From the NCBI RefSeq assembly GCF_045223415.1, contig NZ_JBEQZJ010000015.1, positions 1 to 64,000 on the forward strand: a stretch of 64,000 bases of DNA, written 5' to 3'. This document shows, piece after piece, positions 16,913 to 26,667 of this stretch; the first letter of the stretch is position 1, and every line of letters starts with the position of its first letter. The position numbers were made by a program, and so were the translations under genes. This DNA comes from Hoskinsella mucinilytica (GTDB lineage: Bacteria; Bacillota_I; Bacilli_A; Erysipelotrichales; Erysipelotrichaceae). The notes beneath the pieces are model-generated. The model saw only the letters and a program-made list of their open reading frames with translations. It did not search any database and was not told the DNA's origin.

Positions 16913-17493
16913 ACATTGCCATTTTCGCCAGTGGAAATGGGTCCAATTTTGAGAATCTTGTGAATAAGATCAACGATGGAACCATTCAAAATACAACATG
17001 TAAAGTCTTGATCGTAGATAAGGAACATGCTTATGCGATAGAAAGAGCAAAGCGTTTAGGCATTCCTTATCGTTATGTTGATCCTAAAGCTTATGGTGGA
17101 AAAGCCGGATATGAAACAGAAATCATGCATACTTTGAAAGAATATCATGTGGATCTCATCGTGCTAGCTGGATATATGCGTTTTATCGGAGAGGTTTTAT
17201 TGAAAAACTATCCCAACGGTATTATCAATCTTCATCCTGCCTATTTGCCTGCTTTTCCGGGGGCACATAGTATCCAGGATGCATATGAAGCGAAAGCGGA
17301 ATTCACAGGTGTTACTGTTCATTATGTAGATGAGGGTGTTGATACCGGTGAAATTATTCGACAAGAAAAAATCATCATTGATCCAACTTGGTCTTTAGAA
17401 ACCTTAGAAGAACATGTGCATGCCCTAGAGTATACCTTGTTTCCTGAGGTGGTAGCGCAATTAAGCTGTGAATTAAACAAAGAGAAAGAGTAG
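16906..17493 (+). CDS. purN: GAR formyltransferase
   Basis: 195 residues. N-terminal FASGNGSNFENL is the phosphate-binding loop. The catalytic stretch NLHPAYLPAFPGAHSI contains the folate-active His, and HYVDEGVDTGEII completes the site. It formylates GAR using 10-formyl-THF. The start overlaps the purM stop (ATGGTAA), so translation is coupled. It precedes purH by 10 bases. Confidence 0.97.
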   Translation: MVNIAIFASGNGSNFENLVNKINDGTIQNTTCKVLIVDKEHAYAIERAKRLGIPYRYVDPKAYGGKAGYETEIMHTLKEYHVDLIVLAGYMRFIGEVLLKNYPNGIINLHPAYLPAFPGAHSIQDAYEAKAEFTGVTVHYVDEGVDTGEIIRQEKIIIDPTWSLETLEEHVHALEYTLFPEVVAQLSCELNKEKE

Positions 17494-17503
17494 GTAAGTT
17501 ATC

Positions 17504-19036
17504 ATGAAAAGAGCATTGGTAAGTGTATCAGATAAAGCCAATCTTGTAGAATTCGTTTCAGGGCTTGTAAAGCTTGGTTATGAAATTATCTCTACAGGAG
17601 GTACTAAAAAAACACTGGATGCTGCCGGCATTCAGACCATCGGAATTTCTGATGTTACAGGATTTCCTGAAATCATGGATGGTAGAGTAAAAACATTACA
17701 TCCTAAAGTACATGGAGCATTGCTTTGTGTACGTGATAATCCTGACCATGTAAAACAGATTCAGGAATTAGGAATTGAATACATTGACTTGGTTTGTGTC
17801 AATTTGTATCCTTTTAAACAGACGGTACAAAAACCAGGTGTCAGTCATGAAGAAATCATAGAAAACATCGATATCGGTGGTCCTAGTATGTTACGTAGTG
17901 CTTCTAAGAATTATAAATTTATTCCGGTTATCTGTGATCCAAATGATTATGAAGCAGTATTAAAAGAATTAAATGAAAACGGCGAAACCTGCCCAATAAC
18001 TCGTGAATATCTAGCTGCGAAGGTCTTCCGTCACACTGCACAATATGATGCAATGATTGCACAATATCTAACACAACGTACAGGAGAAAAATATCCTGAA
18101 AAGTTGACGTTGACTTTTGATAAAGTACAAGAGCTTCGTTATGGCGAAAATCCTCACCAAAGTGCTGCCTTCTATAAAGGAATGCATCCTCAATATTCAC
18201 TTGCGAATGCAAAACAGTTACATGGGAAAGAATTAAGTTATAATAATATTCAAGATGGAAATGCCGCAATTGAGATCTTAAAGGATTTTGCGGGCAAACC
18301 TGCGGCAGTAGGCTTAAAACATATGAATCCATGTGGTGTCGGTATCGGTAATACCATTGAAGAAGCTTGGGATAAAGCTTATGAAGCTGACCCTGTTTCT
18401 ATCTTCGGTGGAATCGTTGCGTTTAATGAACCGGTAAATTTGGCGGTAGCTGAGAAATTAGCAAATATCTTCTTGGAAATCATCATTGCGCCTTCTTTTG
18501 ATGAGGATGCATTTGAGGTATTATCAAAGAAGAAAAATATTCGTTTGATGACATTGGATACTACACTTCCTGTAGATACTACCTATAAATTTACAAATGT
18601 AAATGATGGATTATTGGTACAGGATATAGATGATAAAAAAATCGAAGAAGATGATTTACGTTGTGTAACCAATCGTAAACCAACAGCTGAAGAAATGGAG
18701 CAGTTGTTATTTGCATGGAAGGTCGTAAAACATGTAAAATCGAATGCGATCGTTTTAGCAAAAGACAATATGACCATCGGTGTTGGTGCCGGACAGATGA
18801 ATCGTGTCGGTGCCGCTAAGATTGCGATTGAACAAGCAGGTGAAAAAGCAAAAGGTGCTGTAATGTCCTCTGATGCTTTCTTCCCAATGCCGGATACAGT
18901 AGAAGAAGCTGTAAAGGCAGGAGTTACTGCAATTATTCAACCAGGTGGATCCATCAAAGATCAATTATCAGTTGACGTATGTAACGAACATGGCATTGCT
19001 ATGGTATATACGGGTTGTAGACATTTTAAACATTAA
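17504..19036 (+). CDS. purH: AICAR transformylase/IMP cyclohydrolase
   Basis: 510 residues with both PurH domains. The N-terminal MGS-like cyclohydrolase domain has STGGTKKTLDAAGI and GRVKTLHPKVHGALL. The transformylase domain has ELRYGENPHQSAAF, LKHMNPCGVG and IIQPGGSIKDQ. It carries out the last two steps to IMP. Last gene of the purine operon, with a terminator directly after it. Confidence 0.97.
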   Translation: MKRALVSVSDKANLVEFVSGLVKLGYEIISTGGTKKTLDAAGIQTIGISDVTGFPEIMDGRVKTLHPKVHGALLCVRDNPDHVKQIQELGIEYIDLVCVNLYPFKQTVQKPGVSHEEIIENIDIGGPSMLRSASKNYKFIPVICDPNDYEAVLKELNENGETCPITREYLAAKVFRHTAQYDAMIAQYLTQRTGEKYPEKLTLTFDKVQELRYGENPHQSAAFYKGMHPQYSLANAKQLHGKELSYNNIQDGNAAIEILKDFAGKPAAVGLKHMNPCGVGIGNTIEEAWDKAYEADPVSIFGGIVAFNEPVNLAVAEKLANIFLEIIIAPSFDEDAFEVLSKKKNIRLMTLDTTLPVDTTYKFTNVNDGLLVQDIDDKKIEEDDLRCVTNRKPTAEEMEQLLFAWKVVKHVKSNAIVLAKDNMTIGVGAGQMNRVGAAKIAIEQAGEKAKGAVMSSDAFFPMPDTVEEAVKAGVTAIIQPGGSIKDQLSVDVCNEHGIAMVYTGCRHFKH

Positions 19037-19038
19037 AA

Positions 19039-19083
19039 GAAGATAGATAAGACAGTTATTATGACTGCTTATCTATCTTTTCT
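19039..19083. terminator. Bidirectional terminator after purH
   Basis: AAGATAGATAAG (19040-19051) pairs with CTTATCTATCTT (19068-19079), extended by CAGT/ACTG past a single bulge. A T-run follows on the plus strand. The minus-strand gene 19059-19646 ends inside it, so it probably serves both. Confidence 0.85.
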
Positions 19084-19646
19084 TGTACAACCGTTTCATT
19101 TAATTGTTTGATTACCGTTTGATCTAGTTTTTTTAACTCCTCCTCAGGTACTTCTTTCATTGTTTTATATGTCTTTGGAAATAGCTCACCTTGAACATAT
19201 CCTTGGATATAGACCCCATCAACTTCCATGGTATAGTTGACACTGATCAATTGCATATCTTTATTTTCAAATTTTCCCGTAGATGTTTCTTTTAATTCAT
19301 TATCATTAAATAAAGTATATATCATCATGACTCTGTTGTTTCTATATTCCAATTCTTTATCCATTCGATCAATATCTTTTCGTTTTCCTACAACAACTTC
19401 ATCCAATTTCTTTGTGCTAAAAGTGACATTTTTATATGATATTCCATATACGGTTCCAAATCCGTTTTTAATGATTCCATAGAATTCATCATCTTCAGAA
19501 TATTGTATGAATGAACTTACTAACTCATCTTTTGGCAATGTTCCTGACATAACTTTGATATCAATGTCATTCATATCATTTATAAGTCCAATACCTAATA
19601 CGATAACTATAAACAAAGCAAACAATGACCATAAAATTTTTTTCAT
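19059..19646 (-). CDS. Hypothetical membrane-anchored protein
   Basis: 195 residues. An N-terminal hydrophobic segment (about 4-23) acts as signal or anchor; no lipobox Cys is present. The rest is hydrophilic, with a mixed beta-strand look (ISYKNVTFSTKKLDEVVVGK) and an acidic/basic helical C-terminus. I do not recognise a family. AAAGGGTG ribosome site before the ATG. On the minus strand an extended -10 (TGATATAAT, 19726-19734) lies about 80 bases upstream. Confidence 0.65.
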   Translation of the reverse strand: MKKILWSLFALFIVIVLGIGLINDMNDIDIKVMSGTLPKDELVSSFIQYSEDDEFYGIIKNGFGTVYGISYKNVTFSTKKLDEVVVGKRKDIDRMDKELEYRNNRVMMIYTLFNDNELKETSTGKFENKDMQLISVNYTMEVDGVYIQGYVQGELFPKTYKTMKEVPEEELKKLDQTVIKQLNETVVQEKIDKQS

Positions 19647-19947
19647 TCAATCACACCCTTTCCTCTATCAAATCATATGTTATGTAATTTAGCAGAACAA
19701 AGATATCGCTTTCATTACCTATTATATTATATCATTATTGACATAACTATTTAATATTAAATTGAATATAATTAAAAAACCTCTTTTTTGTTTTCTAAGG
19801 AAAATATTCTTCTTTTATAATGCAACTTCTATCAAATTATGGTACTCTAGTATAGATAACATTGTATGATGGATTCGTGAAGCAGACAATCATTAAAAGA
19901 CTCTCATTCTTGGCATTTATAATTAAGTATAAAGGGGATTACGTAAG
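19647..19947. other. Divergent intergenic region
   Basis: About 300 AT-rich bases between divergent genes. It holds a minus-strand TTAAAT-17-TATAAT promoter with extended -10 (TATAAT complement at 19726-19731) and a plus-strand TATAAT at 19918-19923 for the ABC operon, with no good -35. Confidence 0.5.
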
Positions 19948-21363
19948 ATGATATTAACTGAAGTCAAGCTACTATTGAAAGCAAGAACAAGTCAAATTGT
20001 ATTTTTATTTTTGTTGTTTTCATCTATGATGGTAATGGCTGATGTAATACGTGATGAATCACAGATACAAACCTACGATATGTTCATGGAATCAATCAAA
20101 CAAACTGTTTATATCGAAGAAAACCAATTAGAAAGTAGTCTACAAGAATACAATGCGGTAAAAAACATGGGTTTGGAAGCAGATACCAAAGCAAAAAAAA
20201 TGAAAGTTAACCTAATGCAACAACAATATGAAGAAGGAATGAATACTTACAATCAGATTCTTTCGTTAAAACGAGATGATACAGAAACAATTAATCAAAT
20301 TTGGAGTAAATATCTAGTACGTAGACAATTGAGGATGAGCTTGTTATTTGGCACGACAGAGTTTCATGATGAGAATCCGCTTAAGATATTTTCACAAGAA
20401 ATAACAGAATATCCGGAAATTTTTGATTCATTTGATGTATCCTTCTTTGATTATGATGTGTATACAAGTATGGATTACACGTATGGATCACATGATATGT
20501 TTCAAAAACATAATGAATACGAAAATCGAATCAGTATGTTAAGAGCTGCTATTTATACATATGAACATGAGATACCAGTAGCTGTCTATGATCTTAGAGG
20601 ACCGGAACTATTTCATTTAAGATTGTTTACCAAAGATACATTGTTCGGTGTCGGTTCCCTTTTAAGTGCTTTTTTATTTTTCTTTCTTCACAGTTATCAT
20701 TTTCGTTCTTTGAACATGGATCAATATTATATGGCATTGCCTATGAAAAAAGGTAAAGTGTATCAGAGTCATATGTTAAGTAGTTTACTTACTTTTCTGA
20801 TTCTTTATCTAGTAGCGTATGCCTTACCTTGGGTTATTTTGGCACTACGATATGGAGTATCATGGATGAATTATCCTGCGATTATCGATGCAAACTTATT
20901 AACATCTTATCAAGGCGCAACCAATCAACTTAGTGATGGGGTTTATGGTATGACTCCTTTTGTTTCAACTAATCCAGGACCTGATCTAACCTTTTATCCT
21001 ACATTGGAAGCAAATATTCAAGTAATTCCTTATGGTATGAGCATGATGATTGTCTTGTTATGTACTATGTTTCAGATTCTTTGTATCTCGATTAGTTGTA
21101 CCTATTTGGTTTTTATGATCCGAAAAAGAATGATATTAACGATGACAATGATTTGTTTATTGATGCTTTTGGCAGTGACTAGAGTAAGTTTTATTCCCAT
21201 ACTCAGTTACATTCCGCTCTTGTATCCATCTGCAATTTATCTTTTGAATGCAGGACATGGAATAGGCATCATTGCATTATGCCTTATATCTATATCTTGG
21301 AGCTTTTTGTTATTGTATCTTGGTAGTAAACAAAGTAATCATCAGGATTATGCGGAGGATTAA
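19948..21363 (+). CDS. ABC-2 type membrane permease
   Basis: 471 residues. One membrane helix lies near the N-terminus (about 15-32). A soluble, coiled-coil-like extracytoplasmic region of about 200 residues follows (about 35-225), then about five helices toward the C-terminus. This layout is that of ABC-2 type permeases with a large loop after helix 1. AAAGGGG site. The ATPase gene follows within a base or two and a second permease after that, so the three proteins likely form one exporter. Substrate unknown; such systems often handle peptides or antibiotics. Confidence 0.75.
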   Translation: MILTEVKLLLKARTSQIVFLFLLFSSMMVMADVIRDESQIQTYDMFMESIKQTVYIEENQLESSLQEYNAVKNMGLEADTKAKKMKVNLMQQQYEEGMNTYNQILSLKRDDTETINQIWSKYLVRRQLRMSLLFGTTEFHDENPLKIFSQEITEYPEIFDSFDVSFFDYDVYTSMDYTYGSHDMFQKHNEYENRISMLRAAIYTYEHEIPVAVYDLRGPELFHLRLFTKDTLFGVGSLLSAFLFFFLHSYHFRSLNMDQYYMALPMKKGKVYQSHMLSSLLTFLILYLVAYALPWVILALRYGVSWMNYPAIIDANLLTSYQGATNQLSDGVYGMTPFVSTNPGPDLTFYPTLEANIQVIPYGMSMMIVLLCTMFQILCISISCTYLVFMIRKRMILTMTMICLLMLLAVTRVSFIPILSYIPLLYPSAIYLLNAGHGIGIIALCLISISWSFLLLYLGSKQSNHQDYAED

Positions 21364-21364
21364 T

Positions 21365-22273
21365 ATGGAACATATCTTAGAAATTAAACACTTAACGAAA
21401 AAGATAAAGAGTAAAACGATTTTAAAAGATATCAATATCAAAATAAAAGAGCAGGAAATTATAGGCCTAGTAGGCCCTAATGGCGCAGGAAAAAGCACAT
21501 TAATGAAGTGCATAGCCAGTATTTATTTGCCTACTCAAGGTAGTATAAAAATTCTAGATAAAGATGTAAACCATGAGCATGCGCAAGCTATGCAAAGTCT
21601 AGGTATATGTATTGAACAACCGGCATTATTTCCATATCTAACAGGGCACGATCATTTTCAGTTAATTGCGAAATATAAAAAAGTGAGTAAAGAGAAAATT
21701 AAAGAATTAGAGGAGTTCTCTAATTTAGGAGATAAACTAAACGATAAAACCAAAACATATTCTATGGGAATGAAACAGAGAATGGCATTGTCTTTAGCAT
21801 TAATGAATGATCCGAAATTGATCATTTTGGACGAACCTACCAATGGATTAGATCCACAATCAGTATTTGAATTAAGAAAGCAATTACTACAAATTAAGGA
21901 AAAAGGATCAAGTATCGTATTGTCAAGTCATACGTTGAGAGAAATAGAAAAGATTGCAGATCGTATCATTTTCATTGATCAAGGAAGAGTGATGAAAGAA
22001 ATTAAAACAGCGGATATCGCACAAGTAAATCAAATTTATACCTTTTTTGTATCCGATGTACCAATCGCAATCAAAGTGCTGAATTCACTAGATGATTGCA
22101 AGCTGATTGAACAAAAGGAAGATAGTTTCACCTATTGTTTTGTTTCAAATGCTGCTTTTTCTAAAGCGTTAACTGCGCTTACAAAACATACAGATATTCT
22201 GTCAATCTATCATAGAGATGATGGACTTGAATCTTTTTATCAAACACTTTATGAGGGAAAAAGCTATGATTGA
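21365..22273 (+). CDS. ABC transporter ATPase
   Basis: 302 residues. Walker A is GPNGAGKST, the signature is TYSMGMKQR, Walker B is LIILDEPTNGLDP and the switch is SSHTLREIE. About 80 residues follow the core, as in ABC-2/NatA-type ATPases. Start at ATG 21365 with GGAGG just before; an in-frame ATG 93 bases upstream lies in the previous gene. It energises the two flanking permeases. Confidence 0.95.
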   Translation: MEHILEIKHLTKKIKSKTILKDINIKIKEQEIIGLVGPNGAGKSTLMKCIASIYLPTQGSIKILDKDVNHEHAQAMQSLGICIEQPALFPYLTGHDHFQLIAKYKKVSKEKIKELEEFSNLGDKLNDKTKTYSMGMKQRMALSLALMNDPKLIILDEPTNGLDPQSVFELRKQLLQIKEKGSSIVLSSHTLREIEKIADRIIFIDQGRVMKEIKTADIAQVNQIYTFFVSDVPIAIKVLNSLDDCKLIEQKEDSFTYCFVSNAAFSKALTALTKHTDILSIYHRDDGLESFYQTLYEGKSYD

Positions 22274-23393
22274 ATTAATGAAAATTGAATTTGATAGACT
22301 AAAAAGAAAACTACTAATAACTGTTGGTTTATGTGTTTTATTTGCTGTGTCTATCTTTTTCATTCAATTTGAACATGTAAATGATTTATTTCCTAAAGAA
22401 AGAATTCAACAAATAGAACAAGCAATGAACTCTTATCATATTGAATTAAATAGGATCAATAAATTAAAGGATACAAGCCAAACAACGCAGGATTATAGAA
22501 TATTTTTGGAACAACAGCTCTCTGATCTAAGCATGCTTAAAATATACTATAAAGATGAACAAAAAATGGAAGAGCGAAATGAGCTAGAAGGAATCATTGA
22601 TATGCAATTATATCATTCATTAGAAGAAGGAATGAGTTTTGATCGTATGATTTTACGTGATAACAAAGAAGATGTGGAACAGCGTGTTTTATTATATCAA
22701 ACATACCAAGAAAAAGGTATGAAACAAAAGCAATGGGAAACAACACCTACTTTAATGTACACATTATCTTGCGCATTAGATGGCTTTACTCCCTTTATGA
22801 TAGGATTATGTATCATCCTTATTCTTTTCTCCTGCACTATATGGGCAGAAGATTTTGAATACCGAATTCACTATTTTCTATATACATCACCTTATAGAAA
22901 AGAACATATCTATTGGGCAAGATGTATTGTATATTTAGGTTCTATCATATTGTTATTAATTATCTCGCTATGTTCACTATGTCTGCCGGCATTTATTCTA
23001 CATGGAATTGGAACGAATGAATTTGTGACTATAACTAGGGATTTTGTATCCTTACACCTTATGGCACCAGAATTAAACGCTGTTATACCTATCATCTATA
23101 AGGTCGCTTCTGAAGGTATCTTGTTGTTGCTGTATATGTTTTGTTTCTTTGCATTCATTCAATTACTATCTATTTTGGTAAAGGGGAAGATGGAAAGTAT
23201 AATGTATATTCTTACCATCTTTATGTTAAATATTTTTTTGTTTCAATATATGGCACAAGATTTCCTATTATTATCACAATTCGGGATTACAACGATGCAT
23301 TTTACATTAATTTTTAAGTGCATATTAATGACGCTATGTGGTGTTATATTTCTTAAAATGAGTGAATTCATATTTCTACGATATGATGGTTAA
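22266..23393 (+). CDS. ABC-2 type membrane permease
   Basis: 375 residues. The N-terminal helix (about 14-32), hydrophilic loop and five C-terminal hydrophobic helices mirror the 19948 gene, though the sequence similarity is low. ATG 22266 overlaps the ATPase stop by 8 bases and has a GAGGG site. Probably the second half of a heterodimeric exporter. Confidence 0.75.
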   Translation: MIELMKIEFDRLKRKLLITVGLCVLFAVSIFFIQFEHVNDLFPKERIQQIEQAMNSYHIELNRINKLKDTSQTTQDYRIFLEQQLSDLSMLKIYYKDEQKMEERNELEGIIDMQLYHSLEEGMSFDRMILRDNKEDVEQRVLLYQTYQEKGMKQKQWETTPTLMYTLSCALDGFTPFMIGLCIILILFSCTIWAEDFEYRIHYFLYTSPYRKEHIYWARCIVYLGSIILLLIISLCSLCLPAFILHGIGTNEFVTITRDFVSLHLMAPELNAVIPIIYKVASEGILLLLYMFCFFAFIQLLSILVKGKMESIMYILTIFMLNIFLFQYMAQDFLLLSQFGITTMHFTLIFKCILMTLCGVIFLKMSEFIFLRYDG

Positions 23394-23406
23394 TTATCAT
23401 AATAAT

Positions 23407-23455
23407 AAAAGAGATTCCTTTATTTAAATGAGATTTTGATCTAGGAATCTCTTTT
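23407..23455. terminator. Terminator of the ABC operon
   Basis: AAAAGAGATTCCT (23407-23419) pairs with AGGAATCTCTTTT (23443-23455): 13 base pairs, then a short T-rich end. Confidence 0.75.
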
Positions 23456-23547
23456 CATGTAAATTTCTGAATGATCACGTTTTGTAATTAGTAAAAAACA
23501 GGAAATGTAGGAAATTATATTAGATGTTTAAAATCACCAAAAGATAA

Positions 23548-23787
23548 TTATTTCTTATTTCGATGTAAAGTAATATGTTCATATATAGCCTTTATCATAA
23601 GAATTAATCCAAATATAATAAGTAGTATAGATAGAAAGTATAAGGCTTTTAATTTATGATAGGCTAAAAACATATTAAATGTAAGATTTTGAACTATTAG
23701 AAATGCTTTGCTTATTCTTATGATTAAATATATGATAGATCCTACAAAAAATGTCATTAAACCTATTTCATAGCTTTTTTTATGCAT
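23548..23787 (-). CDS. Small two-helix membrane protein
   Basis: 79 residues with two predicted membrane helices (about 8-30 and 47-67), a basic C-terminus (HITLHRNKK) and a GAAGGTG site before its ATG. No family recognised. It stands alone on the minus strand. Confidence 0.55.
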   Translation of the reverse strand: MHKKSYEIGLMTFFVGSIIYLIIRISKAFLIVQNLTFNMFLAYHKLKALYFLSILLIIFGLILMIKAIYEHITLHRNKK

Positions 23788-24092
23788 GTTGTCACCTTCT
23801 TTTTTTATCCTGTTTTAAAGTTTTTTTAGTTTAATATATATCACTTTAACAATAGAATTCTTTTATACAACATATAAATATGCATAAAAATCACCTTCTC
23901 ACTCTTCAACTTTATTATAGCTTTATTACTTATTATTGTAAATAATTAAATGGGGCGTGATTGAACAAAATAGCATATTTCATTTATTGCGATTTCTTAC
24001 AGATTGCTATCATCAAATCGTCATTGGATCGTAATAAAAATTTAATAATATCTAGGATGGGAAGTGTTAAACTTTTCTATGGGTGATGAAAA
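23788..24092. other. AT-rich intergenic region
   Basis: About 300 bases between divergent genes. I see no convincing RNA or ORF here; promoters for both neighbours must lie in it. Confidence 0.4.
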
Positions 24093-24557
24093 ATGAATAG
24101 AACGATTGGATGCTTTGCGGTAATAGAAGATAAGGATCATAAAATCCTAGTTGTGAAAAGAAACGATGTTCCTTTATGGGATTTGCCAGGAGGAAAAAAA
24201 GATAAGGGTGAAACATTGGAAGAATGTGTCATTAGAGAAGTGAAAGAAGAAACGGGTTTAGAGATAGAGATTGATTATTTGATTGGCGAATTTCAAAGAC
24301 CGAAAGCCAATGATATACAGTATGTTTATGCATGTAGAAGAGTTTATGGTGATGTTATAGAGCGAGGCGAAGAAACAAAGAAGTTGAAATATATTAGTCC
24401 GTTTCTTTTACCGATTTGGATGGTACCAAACAGAAAAAAACAAATTATGTGCTATCGAAGAGGTAATATAGATGTTAGGCAGATATTGAAAGATCACCAT
24501 GTATTTTTTGTCTTACAGAAATTAATGAAAAGTAAATGGTGTGGTACGACTAGATAA
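24093..24557 (+). CDS. NUDIX hydrolase
   Basis: 154 residues. The Nudix box GGKKDKGETLEECVIREVKE followed by ETGLEI matches Gx5Ex7REUxEExGU, which binds metal and cleaves nucleoside diphosphate-X compounds. The C-terminal 50 residues are basic and lack a known motif. The substrate cannot be told from sequence. Single gene; GGTGATG site before ATG. Confidence 0.9.
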   Translation: MNRTIGCFAVIEDKDHKILVVKRNDVPLWDLPGGKKDKGETLEECVIREVKEETGLEIEIDYLIGEFQRPKANDIQYVYACRRVYGDVIERGEETKKLKYISPFLLPIWMVPNRKKQIMCYRRGNIDVRQILKDHHVFFVLQKLMKSKWCGTTR

Positions 24558-24592
24558 AATGACAAACTTGAATAACTTTTTGGTTGTTATCA

Positions 24593-24620
24593 TTGCAATT
24601 TTATGTGACTTGTATATAAT
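24593..24620 (+). promoter_or_regulatory. Promoter of the pyrophosphatase gene
   Basis: TTGCAA (24593-24598) and TATAAT (24615-24620) with a 16-base spacer; the ATG follows at 24647. Confidence 0.75.
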
Positions 24621-24646
24621 TAAAACGTACTAAAGGGGTAAATACC

Positions 24647-26290
24647 ATGGAAAAAAATAAAACGGTCTATGTAACAGGGCATAGGCATCCGGATACAGAT
24701 TCAATTGTATCGGCGATAGCTTATGCACAATTTAAAGAAAGAAAAGGTATCCATGCAATTCCTTGCCGTTTAGGAGAGGTAAATGCAGAAACAAAATATC
24801 TATTAGAGAGGTTTCGATTTGAAGAGCCTATGCTGTTTGAGGACGCAAGAGCTACACTTGATGAAATTGAGATCGATGATCCGATTACGATACCACCGAC
24901 AACAACCATCAAGGAAGCATTAGAGCTTATGACAACGGAAAATAAACAGTCTTTTGGTGTTGTGAATCCTCAAGGAAAGCTGATGGGTATGGTTACCAGA
25001 TCAGATGTTGCGACCATAGGTTTGGGAGATACTGCAATGTCTATCAAACTATTGAAAGAAACACCAACAGAATATATTGCCAAAACAATCAACGGTGAGG
25101 TTCTTTATGATGATCCTAAGCGTCATTTTGATGGAAAGGTCAGTATCATTGCGATTGCGGAAACAAGACTTCGAAACTATGATTTAAAAAATCGTATGGT
25201 TATTGTAGGAAATGATCAGGATGCACAGATTACTGCGATAGCAAAGGGCGCCGGTATGTTGGTCGTGGTATGGACAGAAGAAGTTGCTGAAGAAGTATTG
25301 GAAATGGCGAAACAGTATCATTGCCCTATTGTAAAATCAGGTCATGGAACTATGAATACGACACGTTATTTATTCTTTGCGCCTCCTGTGAAATTGATCA
25401 TGAAGACAGATTTGGTCAGCTTCAATATCAATCAGTTTGTGGATGAAGTTGGTAAAAAAATGTTGAAGTCAAGATATCGTAGTTATCCTGTTGTAGACGA
25501 TGATAATAAACTTTGCGGTTATGTTTCTCGTTACCATATTTTGAATCAACACAATAAAAAAGTAATACTGGTGGATCATAACGAATATTCCCAATCTGTG
25601 AAAAGCATAGAAAAAGCGGATCTTTTGGAAGTTATCGATCATCATCGTGTAAGTGATATCGCCACAAATCGACCTATCTTTTTCCGTAATGAAATCATCG
25701 GAAGTACAGCAGCCATTGTGACTTCTATTTATATGGAAAATCAAATGAGTATATCCAAAGAGTTAGCCGGATTGTTGCTTGGTGCGATTTTATCGGATAC
25801 ATTAAAGTTTAAATCGCCGACAACTACCGAAAAGGATATGGGTATGGCAAAGGTATTGGCGGATATCGCAGGGCTTGACATCGATCAGTTTGCGAAAGAG
25901 ATTTTTAAGGTCAGCAGTAATATTTCCAATAAAACGATGGAAGAGCTTTTAAATCAAGATATCAAACGTTTTGAGATAGATGGTAAGGCGGTAGCTATTG
26001 CACAGATTATCGCATATCAGGTATCAGAAGCACGAGATATTGAAAAGGAATTAAAGGTTGCGATGGAGTCCTTTGTCCAACAAAAGGCTTTGGATCTTCT
26101 GGTTGTTGCGTTTACAAGTATCATGGAAAATGGCTCTATCTTCTTTGCGGCAGGTGAATTGGAAAAGACGGTTGTTGAAGCATTTCCGGATAAGCTTGGA
26201 GAAACACATAGCTTTCAAGAAGATGTGTTATCTAGAAAAAACCAGATCGTTCCTTTACTATCAAGAGCGATTATCAATTCTGTACAATAA
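24647..26290 (+). CDS. ppaC: Family II Mn-dependent pyrophosphatase with CBS and DRTGG domains
   Basis: 547 residues, about 230 longer than plain PpaC. The N-terminal DHH half has GHRHPDTDS. Two CBS motifs (about 70-125 and 250-305) flank a DRTGG-like domain with MVIVGNDQDAQ. The second half of the catalytic core has VIDHHRVSDI, GSTAAIVTS and LSDTLKFKSPTTT. Such CBS-PPases hydrolyse pyrophosphate to phosphate and are regulated by adenine nucleotides, AMP/ADP inhibiting and ATP or diadenosine polyphosphates activating. Cytoplasmic. Monocistronic, with its own promoter and terminator. Confidence 0.94.
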   Translation: MEKNKTVYVTGHRHPDTDSIVSAIAYAQFKERKGIHAIPCRLGEVNAETKYLLERFRFEEPMLFEDARATLDEIEIDDPITIPPTTTIKEALELMTTENKQSFGVVNPQGKLMGMVTRSDVATIGLGDTAMSIKLLKETPTEYIAKTINGEVLYDDPKRHFDGKVSIIAIAETRLRNYDLKNRMVIVGNDQDAQITAIAKGAGMLVVVWTEEVAEEVLEMAKQYHCPIVKSGHGTMNTTRYLFFAPPVKLIMKTDLVSFNINQFVDEVGKKMLKSRYRSYPVVDDDNKLCGYVSRYHILNQHNKKVILVDHNEYSQSVKSIEKADLLEVIDHHRVSDIATNRPIFFRNEIIGSTAAIVTSIYMENQMSISKELAGLLLGAILSDTLKFKSPTTTEKDMGMAKVLADIAGLDIDQFAKEIFKVSSNISNKTMEELLNQDIKRFEIDGKAVAIAQIIAYQVSEARDIEKELKVAMESFVQQKALDLLVVAFTSIMENGSIFFAAGELEKTVVEAFPDKLGETHSFQEDVLSRKNQIVPLLSRAIINSVQ

Positions 26291-26297
26291 AGATATC

Positions 26298-26327
26298 AGA
26301 CGGCATAGGGTTAAGCCGTCTTTTTTT
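26298..26327 (+). terminator. Terminator of ppaC
   Basis: AGACGGC (26298-26304) pairs with GCCGTCT (26315-26321), followed by seven Ts. Confidence 0.9.
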
Positions 26328-26451
26328 GCGTATTTTAGACAGTGATTTCTATTATTTTTCTAAATAGTATACAGAGAAAAAGAAACATGCTATCATGTGA
26401 GAGAAAGAGACGACAAAACCTTTGTAGAACATGAATGCGAGGTAAAACAAA

Positions 26452-26607
26452 ATGACGAAAACAAAAACAAAAGCAAAAGTTGAAGAAAAAGAATATTCAG
26501 AGTCAAAATATCGTTGGCACTTATGCCGGTATGAGTTAAATCAATATGCATGGATGGGTTGTAAGAATCCAAGAAATATGGCGAAGAAAAAAGATAAGCC
26601 TAAATAA
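26452..26607 (+). CDS. 51-residue basic small protein
   Basis: 51 residues: a Lys/Thr-rich N-terminus (MTKTKTKAKVEEKEYS), a central aromatic block (KYRWHLCRYELNQYAWMGC) and a Lys-rich tail (MAKKKDKPK). A GCGAGG site precedes ATG 26452, and a strong terminator follows the stop within 12 bases. The gene is therefore well bounded despite its size. The aromatic-cysteine core between two basic ends suggests a nucleic-acid or ribosome-binding protein (inference). No family recognised. Confidence 0.65.
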   Translation: MTKTKTKAKVEEKEYSESKYRWHLCRYELNQYAWMGCKNPRNMAKKKDKPK

Positions 26608-26618
26608 TAATGTAGGTT

Positions 26619-26648
26619 GCTGATAGATTGATGTATCAGCTTTTTTTA
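26619..26648 (+). terminator. Terminator of the 51-residue gene
   Basis: GCTGATA (26619-26625) pairs with TATCAGC (26634-26640), followed by TTTTTTT. Confidence 0.88.
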
Positions 26649-26667
26649 TTAAAATAAAGAGCTTCTA

